DNA from: Lepraria neglecta
Taxonomy: Eukaryota; Ascomycota; Lecanoromycetes; Lecanorales; Stereocaulaceae
DNA length: 64,000 nucleotides
Assembly (NCBI GenBank): GCA_033220425.1
Contig: CM065653.1
Span: 2,914,001 to 2,978,000, forward strand
Direction of reading: 5' to 3'
Shown piece after piece: positions 22,581-33,736 of the stretch (its first letter is position 1; each line of letters starts with the position of its first letter). The notes under the pieces are model-generated. The model did not search any database. It had not been told where the DNA came from and worked only from the letters and a program-made list of their open reading frames with translations. A program made the translations under genes and the position numbers.

Positions 22581-24215
22581 TCAAAACGCAGTCCTCGTCC
22601 TCACCGTCGGATTCTCCTTCTTCCTATTGTATTTGTCTTCAGGCATGGCCCAGCCTCGCCTCGTCTTCGCGTTCCTCATCTCACTCACTCCTACACGCTG
22701 CATCCACGGATCTCTCCCTTCTGGCAAGACCTTGCTCCTGCTCATGGCCTGCGGTGGCAGGGTATCGATTTTCCAATGGCACTGGCCTGGCAACGCCTCA
22801 TCTCCAGTCAACATGTGCAAATACCATAGCGCGAGGCCGGCAGTTAAGCCATCCTGGGTCTTCAACGCAATGGGGTCGCAGACTTCCACCAAGCCAAAGT
22901 ATGGGGTGCCCTCCTCAGTCCCCATGCGGACGCACACGAGTTCGATCTCAGTAATGATGTAGCCATATCGGGTATCGTGCTCGCGCATCAGTCGCTGGAT
23001 GTGTGCAAGGCCGGACAGGTATTGACACTGAAGATTCCCCTTTTCGTGGCGCATTCCGGTGTTCCACATATTGTAGCCCTTGACAATACCAACGAGACGG
23101 CCTTTACCGCTAAGATTCTGGGTGACATCGTTGGCGTAGGCTGAGATAAAGTATGGACCATTCTCTGCAGAGTGCTCACGCTGCATCGTGATATGGCGGG
23201 TGTGGCCTTGGCAGGTCTTGATTGCGGCGTTGATCTTTGCGGCGTAGAATCTGTTGATGATGTCTTGCAATGCGACCTCGCTGGAGGGTTCGAGAGCAGC
23301 GTAGTTGATCGGTGGGTTGGGGAGAGCGACTGCTTCAACGGGAACCTGGAGGAGGCCGGATGGTTCGTCGTCCTCGGTGAAAAGGCTGTGGCAGAAACCC
23401 GGAATGGCCTTGATGGTATCGAGATTGAAATCATCCCACGATTGAAGGTTGCGAATGTCCCACCAACAGTGAGCGTGGACGCCAACGCCGGTTAGGAATT
23501 TGTTCAACGGGCGTACTGCTGGGTTTGGCCCTGTTAGATATTTCATGATCGTGGTGGTTGGACCGAATGAGCAGCAGAGCTCTGGGGTAAGCTCGCGATA
23601 TGTAGCCGGCGCTGCAATAGGTAGATCCGCAACGAAGTCCTCCAAACCCTCGAATAGTGCAGGTTGGTATCGTGGCTGTCGCGTAGTATATACAGGCATA
23701 GTGCGATATGTTGGGTTGACATAACGGCGTAGGCCTCCAGCATCAGCAGCAGGTGTAGAGGTTGACCTGCTATGACCAGGTCGCGTGGAGGAGGAAGACA
23801 AGGTATAGGGGGAATTCAGAGCGGAAGTGTTTGCCCATGACTCCACAGTTGAAGTCGCAGAGATCGGAGTTAGGACGCTTGAGCATTCAGGAGGGCTAGT
23901 CGTGCTTCGCTGGAAGCCTGGTCTAGAGGCAGGTCGTGCATGTTCTGGAGGATTGCAGTTGCTCGACAACGCTCTGCGGTGGGTTTTTGGCCTGAACTCT
24001 GGCTCCAGTCCTTGATCTCGAGTGCGGATCTTGGGAAGTAGAGTGGGGCCATTTTGATGTCGGATGGGAGATGGTGTAGTAGCCTGGGTGGAAATTGACT
24101 CGGGCGAAGACCAGAGTGAGGACCCAGACGTATTGCGGCTGTGGGTATCGGAAGGAGATGGATAGGCCATATATTCGGGTGTGGCAGGACGATATCGGTA
24201 TGGTTCGAGAGACAT
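22581..24215 (-). CDS. Conserved fungal protein, unknown function
   Basis: A single exon of 544 residues. The first ~170 residues are Ser/Thr/Pro-rich and disordered (SPSDTHSRNTSGSS and similar). The C-terminal two thirds form a conserved globular region: FGPTTTIMKYLTGPNP, HAHCWWDIRNLQSWDDFNLDTI, KGRLVGIVKGYNMWNTGMR, YGYIITEIELVCVRMGTE, TAGLALWYLHMLTGDE and RRGWAMPEDKYNRKK. These blocks are a well-kept signature of a Pezizomycotina-wide family that databases carry mostly as hypothetical (some automatic annotations say sialidase, which nothing here supports). No TM segments or signal peptide. The basic tail could be a nuclear signal. The upstream 300 bp look like leader or promoter. Confidence 0.85.
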   Translation of the reverse strand: MSLEPYRYRPATPEYMAYPSPSDTHSRNTSGSSLWSSPESISTQATTPSPIRHQNGPTLLPKIRTRDQGLEPEFRPKTHRRALSSNCNPPEHARPASRPGFQRSTTSPPECSSVLTPISATSTVESWANTSALNSPYTLSSSSTRPGHSRSTSTPAADAGGLRRYVNPTYRTMPVYTTRQPRYQPALFEGLEDFVADLPIAAPATYRELTPELCCSFGPTTTIMKYLTGPNPAVRPLNKFLTGVGVHAHCWWDIRNLQSWDDFNLDTIKAIPGFCHSLFTEDDEPSGLLQVPVEAVALPNPPINYAALEPSSEVALQDIINRFYAAKINAAIKTCQGHTRHITMQREHSAENGPYFISAYANDVTQNLSGKGRLVGIVKGYNMWNTGMRHEKGNLQCQYLSGLAHIQRLMREHDTRYGYIITEIELVCVRMGTEEGTPYFGLVEVCDPIALKTQDGLTAGLALWYLHMLTGDEALPGQCHWKIDTLPPQAMSRSKVLPEGRDPWMQRVGVSEMRNAKTRRGWAMPEDKYNRKKENPTVRTRTAF

Positions 24216-26905
24216 GGCTACCGGACTGTTGTAATGTTGTTAGCGGGAGGCGCCCAGTCCTATCCAACAAGAGCATAGTACTTACGCGATGCGTTGTATT
24301 AGTTGGTAAGTCTTGGGCTGTGTAACGGTGAGTTGTATCGAGGAGACCGGCTCCTGTGTCTAGTTTATGATGAACGAGTAGGAAAGACTAAGGAAAATAC
24401 AAAAGAGATTCGTTGAGAGAGAACCGCAAGGCGTCTCGTCGGAGGCTTCGTGAGTGAAGAAGAGAAAGGAATCGAGAGGACGTGAGCGTGATACTTATCG
24501 TTGTACAAACGCCTTCCATGGCACCACCGGAGGTGAAACATAGTAGGAAGAACCACTGACCGGCCTCTTCGTGATACAAATCTGAAACAGGCATAACGTC
24601 GAAAGGAGAAGATCAGTAGGGCAGAATCGAGGCCATTGAAACAGAGGCAGTCTGTAAGACCATCAGATGTCGCGCGTCAACACGGAGCAAGACCATCTGC
24701 TTTGGTTTTGGTGCTATTTCAGAGGTTCCGCGTCTCGCGACGATGTCGTGCAGGAAGATCACGAGATGCAGAAGCTGGATCCGTCTTGACGATAGGTTCA
24801 GAGTAGCGCTGCATGAGGCTCGAAGATCGTGAGATCGTCATTATGGGGCCGTATGCACCCTCTCAGAGCCTCACAAGGGTTTGAGTAGCCAAGCGCCGGC
24901 CAAATATAGAGGTAGAAACAAATTTGGAGCAGGTCAGATGGCTGGACGTTGAACAAAAGTTCGGCGCGTACCGAAAATTAAGGCATAGTTACGACGCGTT
25001 GATTGGTCAGCCATTTTATGCCACTAACTCTAACGATAGCATCAAATCCGAAGAGTCATACTCTTTCTACGAACATGATTGGCCTCTTGCTTTCAAACAG
25101 TGCATTTACTTTGACTGGATTATTCTGAAACGATCCTGAGGACATGTTCGAGGATGTGTTCCAGAATATGTAGCTTTTCAAGGATGGGTAACTTCCACAA
25201 TTCAGCGCTATCGCTAACCAACTTGGTCAATTTGTGGCTGGATGAACTCTTCGCTCCATCATGCAGTACTACGAGCAACGACATGATAGACTTTTGTGAG
25301 GGCGATGGGCCCTGATTTGTGTTTACGGGACCCTGTGGGGCGCTTCTTCACGAGAGCTTTTCCCTTCTCAACTAAATCCTTTAATGTAAGCTCTATTTAT
25401 AGTTTCGTGTTGTATGATCCTCACCTCTTTGCAAAGGCCCCGATCCGTGTCAATCCAAGCCCAAGGTTTTCTGCTCTTCAGTGTCGGAGAGTGGGATCTC
25501 GGATGAAGAAATTCCGGTTAATTGGCAAGAATCCTTCGAGGCTCGGTTGGGCTATGCTTAGTTCGGCAATCTGCTGCAATCGCATATAGATTGCAATATC
25601 TGCATCAAATTGTGCCGTCCGGCAATTTCCCAGTTTCCCATTAGGAATCTCTACCTCAACCTTTTACCTTCAGTCGCTCTTGCTCTGGTATTATAAGGCC
25701 ATCTATATATGCCAAGATAGTTGCCTTAGGTCATGACTGCAACGGATCCTAAGAGTCCACACACATTGCTGTTATAGAATCGAACACTGCACAAGTTTGT
25801 ACCTCCATTCGTGTTGACGTTGATCCGAGAGATCTCTAATAGTGTCCAGCAACTACATTGTCTTCTTGTTGAAGCCTGACAGCGCCAAGCTATACTAATT
25901 ACAACACCCCCGTTATCCATCAAGACCTTCCCCCATGGGACCAACGCCCAGGTTGTGAGCGAGACAGGCCAGGACGGTGTAGACTCATCCCTGCAGGCGT
26001 CCTCATTACGCTTCTTCTGATGATAATTATTCCCGTATTCTACCAATTCTACCAGCTTTGGAAATGTCTACACAAGATCAGATTTCCCAACTCATGGTGC
26101 TAGTATTGGAAGCTCCTGGGTCCGGTCTTTCGCCTTTGGTGAGATTTGATATGCAATGGTGTGCGAAAAGATAGGTCTACTTTATGCATTCGTTAGTCAC
26201 GCGTTTAAAACCTTTCATTGAAACTACCATGTAGGCGTATCTTTCCTGTATCGAATTGAAACATAAGGAAATCAGTTAATCTTTGTACCATTGACGGAAA
26301 GACCAACTTTGTCCCAGAGAATACTTCGTTCAGGTAGCAATCCGTTTGATCATAGAAAGGCAGACATGCTTTCTCTAGCCTCCATTTCGTCTTTTAGACC
26401 TCAAGCATAAAAGCCAAGCACTAACTCTCAAACTTTACTCGAGCTTGTTACAATGGTTTCCCAATTCATTTTGAACTATGCGTTCTCCGCCTATATGTAC
26501 AGCTGCTCATGGACATCTCCGGAAGCAGTAGACGTTTATCACTTGATAAGCAGTCTAACCGAGGGGCCATGCTGGGGCCCAAGTTCACTACGCACATGAT
26601 GAAGGCATTTAAATATATTGAATAGCGTTGGGTGTCAAAGTAAAACTGCGGCCATATCTCGTGGAGCCCTAGCATAAGCAGATAGGGTTTTCCGGTTTGT
26701 TGACCGTTGGTCTGATAAAGATCCGCGAGGGCAAAGGCTAGGCGGACAACACTTCAACACCCTCGCTTCGCGGTTGTCTCATTGTGTTATTGTTTCATAA
26801 TGTTTTCGTGTCATTCCTGGTCAAAAGGGCCCTATCTATATCACCGACTCAGTCAGGCTCACTTCCCGTCAACTCAACTTTCTACCTCCGTTCAGCTGTC
26901 CTACC
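24216..26905. other. Gene-poor stretch of 2.7 kb
   Basis: Open frames of 60-106 codons occur on both strands, for example 24,924-25,139 and 25,296-25,589 on the plus strand. They have an ordinary amino-acid make-up but no domain I recognise and no convincing splicing between them. The plus strand at 24,920-25,600 could be the remnant of a gene, because several frames follow each other there; I cannot name it. No repeats or RNA genes seen. Confidence 0.45.
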
Positions 26906-28422
26906 ATGGCCAGTGCCCGGTTCCTTCTCCAAGGCCTGGAGCCACCATCGGAATTTCAAGGCGGGCGGCCAGCAGCAAATCTTCGAGCTTCCAAAAACCC
27001 CTACCCACTCATGTATATCATGTCTTCGATAATAGAGACAATCGGAGATGTACCGAGCACCCTAAATGTACTCGTTGCGTGTCCTGCAGCAAGGCAGGCT
27101 GCTAGACAGTGGCCTGCAATGATGACCAAGGCCATACTCAACGGCCTTGCGAAGGAGATACGTCAAAATGCTGTAGCTATCCTTACCGTTCCAGTGGAGA
27201 ACGCTCGCGATCGGGCTGCTCGGACGCAGTTCACTAACCGGTATCTTGGCCGTGATGACGATGAAATTCCAAGAAATATCTGGCTGATGAAAGCTTTGAG
27301 GCCATTGGCTGCTCTTTGGGAAGCTGTAGGACACTTCACTCCATCTTTTGCTATAGCAACCATGAAACATATGGACTGAGTCGAGAAAATCTTGAAGGGT
27401 CTACACTGTCAATGTGATCCAAATTGTGCCCCGGGGGTCATTGCAGCGATTATCATTGGAACCACACCAACATTGATTATGTCTATGGATCGGCCTGGAG
27501 ATAGCAATATAGCGAGAATGGAGACCCCAAACTTGAGACTGGATCCTGACGATGGCACCACCGGCACTCTTCAACACCAACTCGATGGAGACTACCTTTA
27601 ACGGCTAGCGAAACCCACCATGTCAAGCGTGCGTTCTGGAGGTTCGAATTGTTCTGCGGCCTCCATCACGAACATCCCACACTCAGCGACACCTATACGC
27701 AGAATCGCAGGCACATACGCGAGCAGAAGTGATGCCTTATACGCATGCAGGCTTTCGAGGTCGAAGACATGGCCAGCATCTCCACATATCTATTCAATAT
27801 CTTTGAGAAGATATACTACCCTGGGCTCGTCAATAGTGCTGACACGCACAGTACCTTAACGCAGTGACAGTGGAAAGTTTTCGCTCGCAAACTGTTCCAA
27901 CGGAGACGCCATCACAGAACTCCGAGGCTGGAATCCGGCAGTCTTTCAACACTCAGCTAGCTCGTTTGTATGCACAGGAGGAGCGTGCTCCTTATCACTT
28001 CTACGATGACGACATCGACGATTTGGCTGATTTCGGTCATCAAAAATGGATCATACATAAATTATCTCATGGAATCCTCCCGGTTTATCAATTCCAAAAC
28101 CAGTTCAAGAAAGATAACGACATCGTCTTGGCGCACCACTACCCAAGACAGCGATATCAGCCCTACCACTTCTTCCATGCCACGGCCGAGAGTCTTGTCA
28201 AATGGGAATATCAATTAAAATCACGCGTTGGGTGCCGATGCTATTTCACTGCATATTCGTGAATGGCTTGACACACCGGGGCTCCATCAACCGAATGTGT
28301 GTTGGAGAAATAGACCACAGGATAGATGGAATGTGAGAAGGGCGTTGGGGAGATGCGGATATTGGATGTGGGATGATAGGCGTCCCAAGGGGGAAGATAA
28401 AGACGGAGAGAATGCAATCTAA
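26906..28422 (+). pseudogene. Decayed fungal-specific (F-box-like neighbourhood type) protein
   Basis: Segments in changing frames on the plus strand resemble one large family of Pezizomycotina proteins of unknown function. These are an N-terminal helical region (IRQNAVAILTVP; LMKALRPLAALWEA), the hallmark SET-x-x-VKRAFWRFELFC near 27,607-27,654, QAFEVEDMASISTYLFNIFEK, and a C-terminal HIREWLDTPGLHQPNV and NVRRALGRCGYWMWDDRR. A TGA at 27,730-27,732 lies inside an otherwise continuous conserved stretch, and other frame changes separate the blocks. I read it as a pseudogene; a heavily spliced live gene is less likely because the stop lies within a conserved exon. Confidence 0.6.
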
Positions 28423-28516
28423 TGAGGCAGTTATTGTGGGTAACTACTGATCGTGCAGGTTAAAACATAAGCTCTAGGTAATAGTGACTGCCACAAGTCC
28501 ACCAGTCTCATAATTG

Positions 28517-30191
28517 TTACTGGCCTTTCGCACCCACAGCACGCTCGACATTGCTGTCCCACCATTCAGCCCAATCTACCACCTTCCTCTCTTTTCGGGC
28601 TTCTTCGGCTGCGAAAACCATAGCATGGCTCCTAATCACCTCTTCGAGAGTGCATCCAATGTGGGCTTTCTGAGCCTCAGCTACAGTCATCTTCTGCATC
28701 TTAACAGCTTCTATAGCGTTCACGAATTGTTGTGCAAGACCCGCGTCACCTCCGCCATGCCCACCACCCGGCTGGCGAGGACGATGCGTTTGGGTCTGCT
28801 TGGTAGCAAAGTCATATACACAGATAATTTTGCTGTCGTACTCAATTTCTCCCTTTGTTCCGTACACTCTGCCTCTCCTTTCACATTGCTTCTCGGTGGG
28901 CGCTACCATATGAAAGGTGGCAATCTTTGCGCCTCTGCCTTTAATGCGAGTTTCCATGCTCTCGTCTCCTTTTTGAGGGAGTGGATCATCTTCCCATTCG
29001 ATTGTGACCACTTGGTCATCACAAACATCATTGCCAGATTCATAGACGCATCGGCCAAACCAAGGGCGTCCGTCAATTTCTGTTTGGGACATACTTACGT
29101 CATAATCTTCGGCGAGGCGCTCCATGAGCCTTTGCCTGGGGACGTCTTTGTCAGGATTCTTCATCATGTCTTCAATTTCTGGATCGACGATGTTGATCGG
29201 CCATCCTGCGTTCCCTTTGGCAAGCTGGCCTTCATCATATAACTGTTTCGCGCTATAGAGACACTGGCTCTCGGCGGGACAGGACAGGCAGTTGGTGGCA
29301 TTCCCTGCTAGGGCTGGCTTTCGGGTTTTCTTGAAATAGAGCAATGAACCTGTAGAAGTCACATAGGAAGGCAAGTGAGGTAGTCTGTGAGATCCCGGTG
29401 GCGGTGAGCACAACAACCAAAGCAAGAGATCGATGTCATGACAGGATTTGGTCAGCAATGAGGGCGCAGTCGTTGATTCCTTGCGCCAGTTCCCTCTTCT
29501 TTCATCAGCTGCGTGAAATATTTAGGTTTTGTATTTGGGTTTTCTGACACACTCACCGAACGTAAGAGTGAGAGAAGTGCCACCAGCCTACTGGCTCGGC
29601 ATGCTCAATAGATACAATATCCCCAATGACCTCGTCTTTCAGTAAAAGCTTCCGAAGTAACATATTGTGAGGACTATAGTGCAATACATGGCCGATTGAA
29701 AATATTGCTTGAGGTGATGAGGCACCTGGAGGCTGCAAAGACCGGTAAATTTTCAAGCAGTCATTCAGAGTGGTTGCCAACGGTTTCTCGCTCATGATAT
29801 GCAGACCTAGCGGCGCGAGTGCAGTGATGATCTCCGCATGCATTTCATCCAAGGTACAGACGAATACCCCATCCACACCTTCAGGTACATGTTCACCCCG
29901 GGCTCTTCTCTCTCTTCGACCTTCTTCAAATTCTACGAACTGCTGCCAAGTTTCGAAAAGCTCAACGGGTTCATTAGGACGAACATATCGTCGCTCGAAC
30001 GCCTTTCTTTTGGAGTCAACCGGCTCTGCTATGGCGCCGATACGGTTCGGAAAATCCTTCGAGAACTGCTCCAATGCACTTGCATACGCGTTGCCTCGCG
30101 AGCCAGCGCCGATTACGAGGAAACTCAGTTGCGTATCGGATTTCTCTGCGTGGCCATTCGGAAGAACTGCTTTGCTTGCGAGATTTGCCAT
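28517..30191 (-). CDS. Gfo/Idh/MocA-family oxidoreductase
   Basis: Exon 1 (30191-29557) and exon 2 (29495-28517), joined across a 61-nt GT-AG intron, encode 537 residues. The enzyme should be an NAD(P)-dependent sugar, sugar-acid or cyclitol dehydrogenase. The Rossmann motif FLVIGAGSRGNAYA is near residue 25. The family's EKP motif with the catalytic lysine appears as MSEKPLATT, and the substrate-site stretch is TKSCHDIDLLLWLL. The protein is longer than bacterial members because of an insertion with a Cys cluster (ATNCLSCPAESQCLY), seen also in other fungal members of this size. The start is the first ATG (MANLASKAVL); the frame upstream offers only TTG. It lies head-to-head with the broken MFS transporter, which may once have supplied its substrate. 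Confidence 0.9.
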
Positions 30192-30750
30192 GCTTCTATA
30201 TAGAAGTGAACTGCCAGTGAAAGTCAAGCCACAGACTGTCGAGACTGTTGTGTCTGATTCGTAGTATTTCCCTACAAAGTCTAGAAAGGCTGGGCAGGCA
30301 TCAAGGACTCAAAGGAGACGATCTCCAAGTGCCAAGATTTGTCTTGATTCTAGCCAATCAAGGCCTGTAGAGATGATCCCTAAGCTCTCTGAACCAAGCC
30401 TTGAGGCCGCCGCTAGTTTTATACCTGTAAATACTGTAAGTAGCCTTATCTTACAGTAAATTGTTTACCTAACGGGTGCATCTGGCTCACGGAAAGACGA
30501 GCCGGTGCAGCAGTTGAGAAGATGTTGTGCAAGATGAGGGCATCTTTCAGGCTTCAAGGTTTGAGGTTCGAGGCTGAAAATGGTGGGGTAGCAAGCCCAA
30601 CTGAGCCTGACTGCAACCTCGACTCCAGATAACTGTTGTATTATACTATATCTTACATTGTATCTTATTTAATCCACGGCTCGGGAGCTAAGTAGATCCC
30701 GTCCTCTCTGTGCCTGTAGCTCCCGGGTGGTAAGTGTGCACGAGGTGCAT

Positions 30751-30914
30751 ACTCCAGCACCTATTTTCTGACAATATCAGCTCTGGACATGCTGGAATCC
30801 TGCTCCTACCCCTCCCTGTCTATCATCATATTACTCCAGCACCTATTTTCTGACAATGTCAGCTCTGGACATGCTGGAATCCTGCCCCTAAGCCTCCCTG
30901 TCTATCATCATGTT
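30751..30914. repeat. 82-bp direct repeat, two copies, in a divergent promoter
   Basis: Two adjacent near-identical copies begin at 30,751 and 30,833 (ACTCCAGCACCTATTTTCTG...), differing at a handful of bases. Each copy holds an interrupted inverted repeat, TCCAGCA ... TGCTGGA. The pair lies between the Gfo/Idh gene and the MFS pseudogene, about 110 bp before the latter's ATG. Confidence 0.9.
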
Positions 30915-31025
30915 GCTCTTAACCTCGACAAGCTCATCTTTTCCTGAAGAGATCTCTTCATCTCTTTGCCCTTCCGTTCACTTGACCTCCCTTCCAAATC
31001 CACTTCATCACAGTACAACCACAGC

Positions 31026-32858
31026 ATGGAGCCGCCGCCGGGCTCAGAAGGAAAAGAAATCAAGCCAGAGGCGAGCCCAGAAGAAGTCAGCCCTCGCGCC
31101 AATTGCATAAGAAATCGAGAAGTTCAAGCCAGGATGGCGACTTCTGGCTGCCTTCACTTCAATAGCTATCGTCAATCTTGCCTGCGCTTTAGATGTCACC
31201 ATTATCTCTGTAGCACTGCCAGTAAGCCTGGCATCTCTCCCATCACTGCCACTGCACCTGTTGACTTTCTCAAGGTCATCACCGTCGCACTCAAAGGCAA
31301 TGCAATTGAAGCCTTGTGGGCGGGAACCTCATTCCTCCTCACCTCCATGGTCTGGCAGCCCAACTTCGTCGCTTTCTCCCACCTATGGGGTCGTCGCCCC
31401 TCCTTCTCGTGGCCCTTACCTTCTTCACGGTCGGCTCCATTGTCTGTGCATTATCAAAGAACTTTTACCATGATGCTTGTCGGCCGTTCTATACAAGGTA
31501 CTGGCGGGGGAGGCATAATTGCCCTCACGGAAATCCTCATCACCGACATGGTGCCCCTCCGCGAGCGAGCTACTTTGCTCTCATCAGCATCGTCTGGGCG
31601 ATAAGCCGCGTAGCCGGTCCTCTGGTTGGAGGCGCCCTGGCCAAGCAGGTGCCTGGCGTTGGATCTTCTATCTCAATCTACCAATCGTGGCCATTGGCTT
31701 CGTCGGCATCATTGCCTTCCTCAAACTTGAGAGTCGGAAACGCTCCCTGAAACAAAAGCTTCTTGAGATCGACTATATCGGCTCCGTCATTTTCCTCGCA
31801 TCCACAACTTCCTTACATTTATCCACGGCATCGGTCTATCCTCTATTACATGCCACTTTTCTTCGAAGGCGCTCAAGACTTCACGCCCATCCTCGCAGGT
31901 GTCTCTGCCATCCACAATCCCTGACCATCGTCCCTTGCGCCATGATCGTCGGGGTCGTCGCCGCCAGAACAGGTCACTACCGCTGGGCGCTCTGGATCGG
32001 GTGGACGATGACCACCTTAGGCTCCGGTCTGCTCTATCTGCTCTCGCCCACGACCTCCATACCAGCTTGGATCTTCCTCCTCTTGGTCTCCGGCATCGGC
32101 ATCGCCTTGCACTTCCCGGCCATGGCGCTTACCATTCAAGCCTCTGCGCCTCCAAAAGACATCGCCATCGCAGCTGCCATGTTCACCTTCTTCCGCTGCT
32201 TTGGGCAGACGATTGGCGTCGCCATCGGCGGTGTCATTTTCCAGAATCGCATGGCCGCCAACCTCGCCGGCTACCCGTCCCTGTCCGGCTCTGCTGCATC
32301 GTACAGTCTCGATGTGGTGGCGCTCATACGGCAGATAACCGGCATGCCTGCTGGTGATCCGCAGAACGTATTTCTGAAGACGGCATTGTCACATAGTATC
32401 CGCACGATCTGGGCGGTCATGTGTGGATTGGCAGGCCTTGCACTGGCGACTACGCTCTTCATCAAGCATTACGATCTGAACCAGAAGTTGGTTACGGAGC
32501 AAGGTTTTGAGGGGCAGGAAAATGGAAGAAGAAGAAGGATGGCGACGCTGAACTAGCCTCTGCCATACTACCTGACGCCGTCGTTGAGAGTAACACGAAT
32601 GGGGGCAATAAGGAAGAGTCAACTGTCTCCAATGACATGACGAGCGCAGCTAAGGTGGGAGAGTCAAACGTCGCAGAGAATGATGGAACCGCAGTCAAGA
32701 CCGGAGAGTCGAATGTTGCTGAGGATGATGTAAACGTAGCCAAGCCGGGGGACTCAAAAGAAGAGCCGTCTCTCTGGCGTAGAAGAAGCAAGGCTAGCTT
32801 CGATGCCCTACCTGGAGTTCTATCAGTGCTTTTTCTGGCGTTTCCTAAACTGATGTAG
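31026..32858 (+). pseudogene. Broken MFS drug/sugar transporter
   Basis: The predicted protein is a 12-14 TM major facilitator. Readable parts in order are FKPGWRLLAAFTSIAIVNLA and ALDVTIISVALP; a clean intron at 31,222-31,274; then VALKGNAIEALWAGTSFLL, WQPNFVAFSHLWGRRP, LLLVALTFFTVGSIVCALSK, MLVGRSIQGTGGGGIIALTE, FALISIVWAI, IFYLNLPIVAIGFVGIIAF, and from about 31,910 an intact C-terminal half ending in a hydrophilic tail. The ATG is out of frame with the first helix. One missing base near 31,395 and one extra near 31,468 compensate each other. Further frame changes lie near 31,570 and 31,650. Roughly 60-80 residues appear deleted at about 31,810 (between LASTTS and the FIHGI-like stretch). 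The tail (to 32,858) carries two copies of an A-K-x-GESNVAE-D motif. Confidence 0.8.
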
Positions 32859-33736
32859 ATCCACCATGAAGCAGGATGTACCTCCAAAGCATGTTCGTGG
32901 CTTTCGCGGGGCTTCCAGAAGCCAATCCCACAGCGTTCATGCCAGGACACATTACTAGGTCATGAGTTTTTGCCCATACCTTCGTAAATTCCGCACACTT
33001 GTGTAGTCATGGACTAAGGAATCCTTACTACAGTCATCAAAATTGATATTTGCTCTACTGACAGCTTTACATCACACTATCATAAATCTGAATCGGCGTT
33101 TAGCCTTGAAATCGGACTCCTCCCCCACTTTTTGCGGGGAGCGAAGGTTCCTGAGACCTTCGCTAAGTGGACGAGAGACAGCTTTTACCGTGCGGTCTGA
33201 GATTTTGTAATTTTCTTCACCGCTCATGACGGTCAGTGTAATAACAAAGCTGCGAATTGTGGAGTTAAGCTGTTCGTGGAGCCTGTGGAAAATATTCAAA
33301 GTACCATAAAGAGACTGGAAAATTCTGAACTCGAATGAGTGAGCTTATTAGGGAAACGGAGATGGGTACTTCGGAACTGGATCGCTGGGAGGGTTCGAAA
33401 ATTGATGTTGCGAAGATAATTGAAGTGATGTGTTGAATTTTTGATAATGGGAAAAGTTTCTGATATAAAGAAGTATATGAAGCTAGCAATCTCCTGAATG
33501 TATTGATGTCAACACAGGATCCAGCTGAACACTTGGAGTAGCAATGGCAAATGGAGCTCGCAAAGCTCAGCCTATTGGAACTGGCAGAGTTGAACAGGTA
33601 TTGCTGATAGTGCTTGCCTCTTTCAATAGTAAAGGTGCCTCTTCGATTTGTAGGTTCAGCAGACCGCGGAAACTTTTGCCCATTAATACGTCAATGCGGT
33701 TCTGTTGGCCATATGAATCAACCACAGAAAGGCGCT
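32859..33736. other. Gene-free stretch
   Basis: This 880-bp gap lies between the converging MFS and SDR pseudogenes. It shows only short open frames without domains and no visible repeats. Confidence 0.45.

Noticed and set aside
28514-29242. Plus-strand open frame of 242 codons
   Set aside because: It is the complement of exon 2 of the Gfo/Idh oxidoreductase, whose motifs are unmistakable on the other strand.
32637-32858. Separate small gene after the MFS remnant
   Set aside because: It continues the hydrophilic tail of the MFS protein in another frame, with repeated GESNVAE units, and has no start context of its own.
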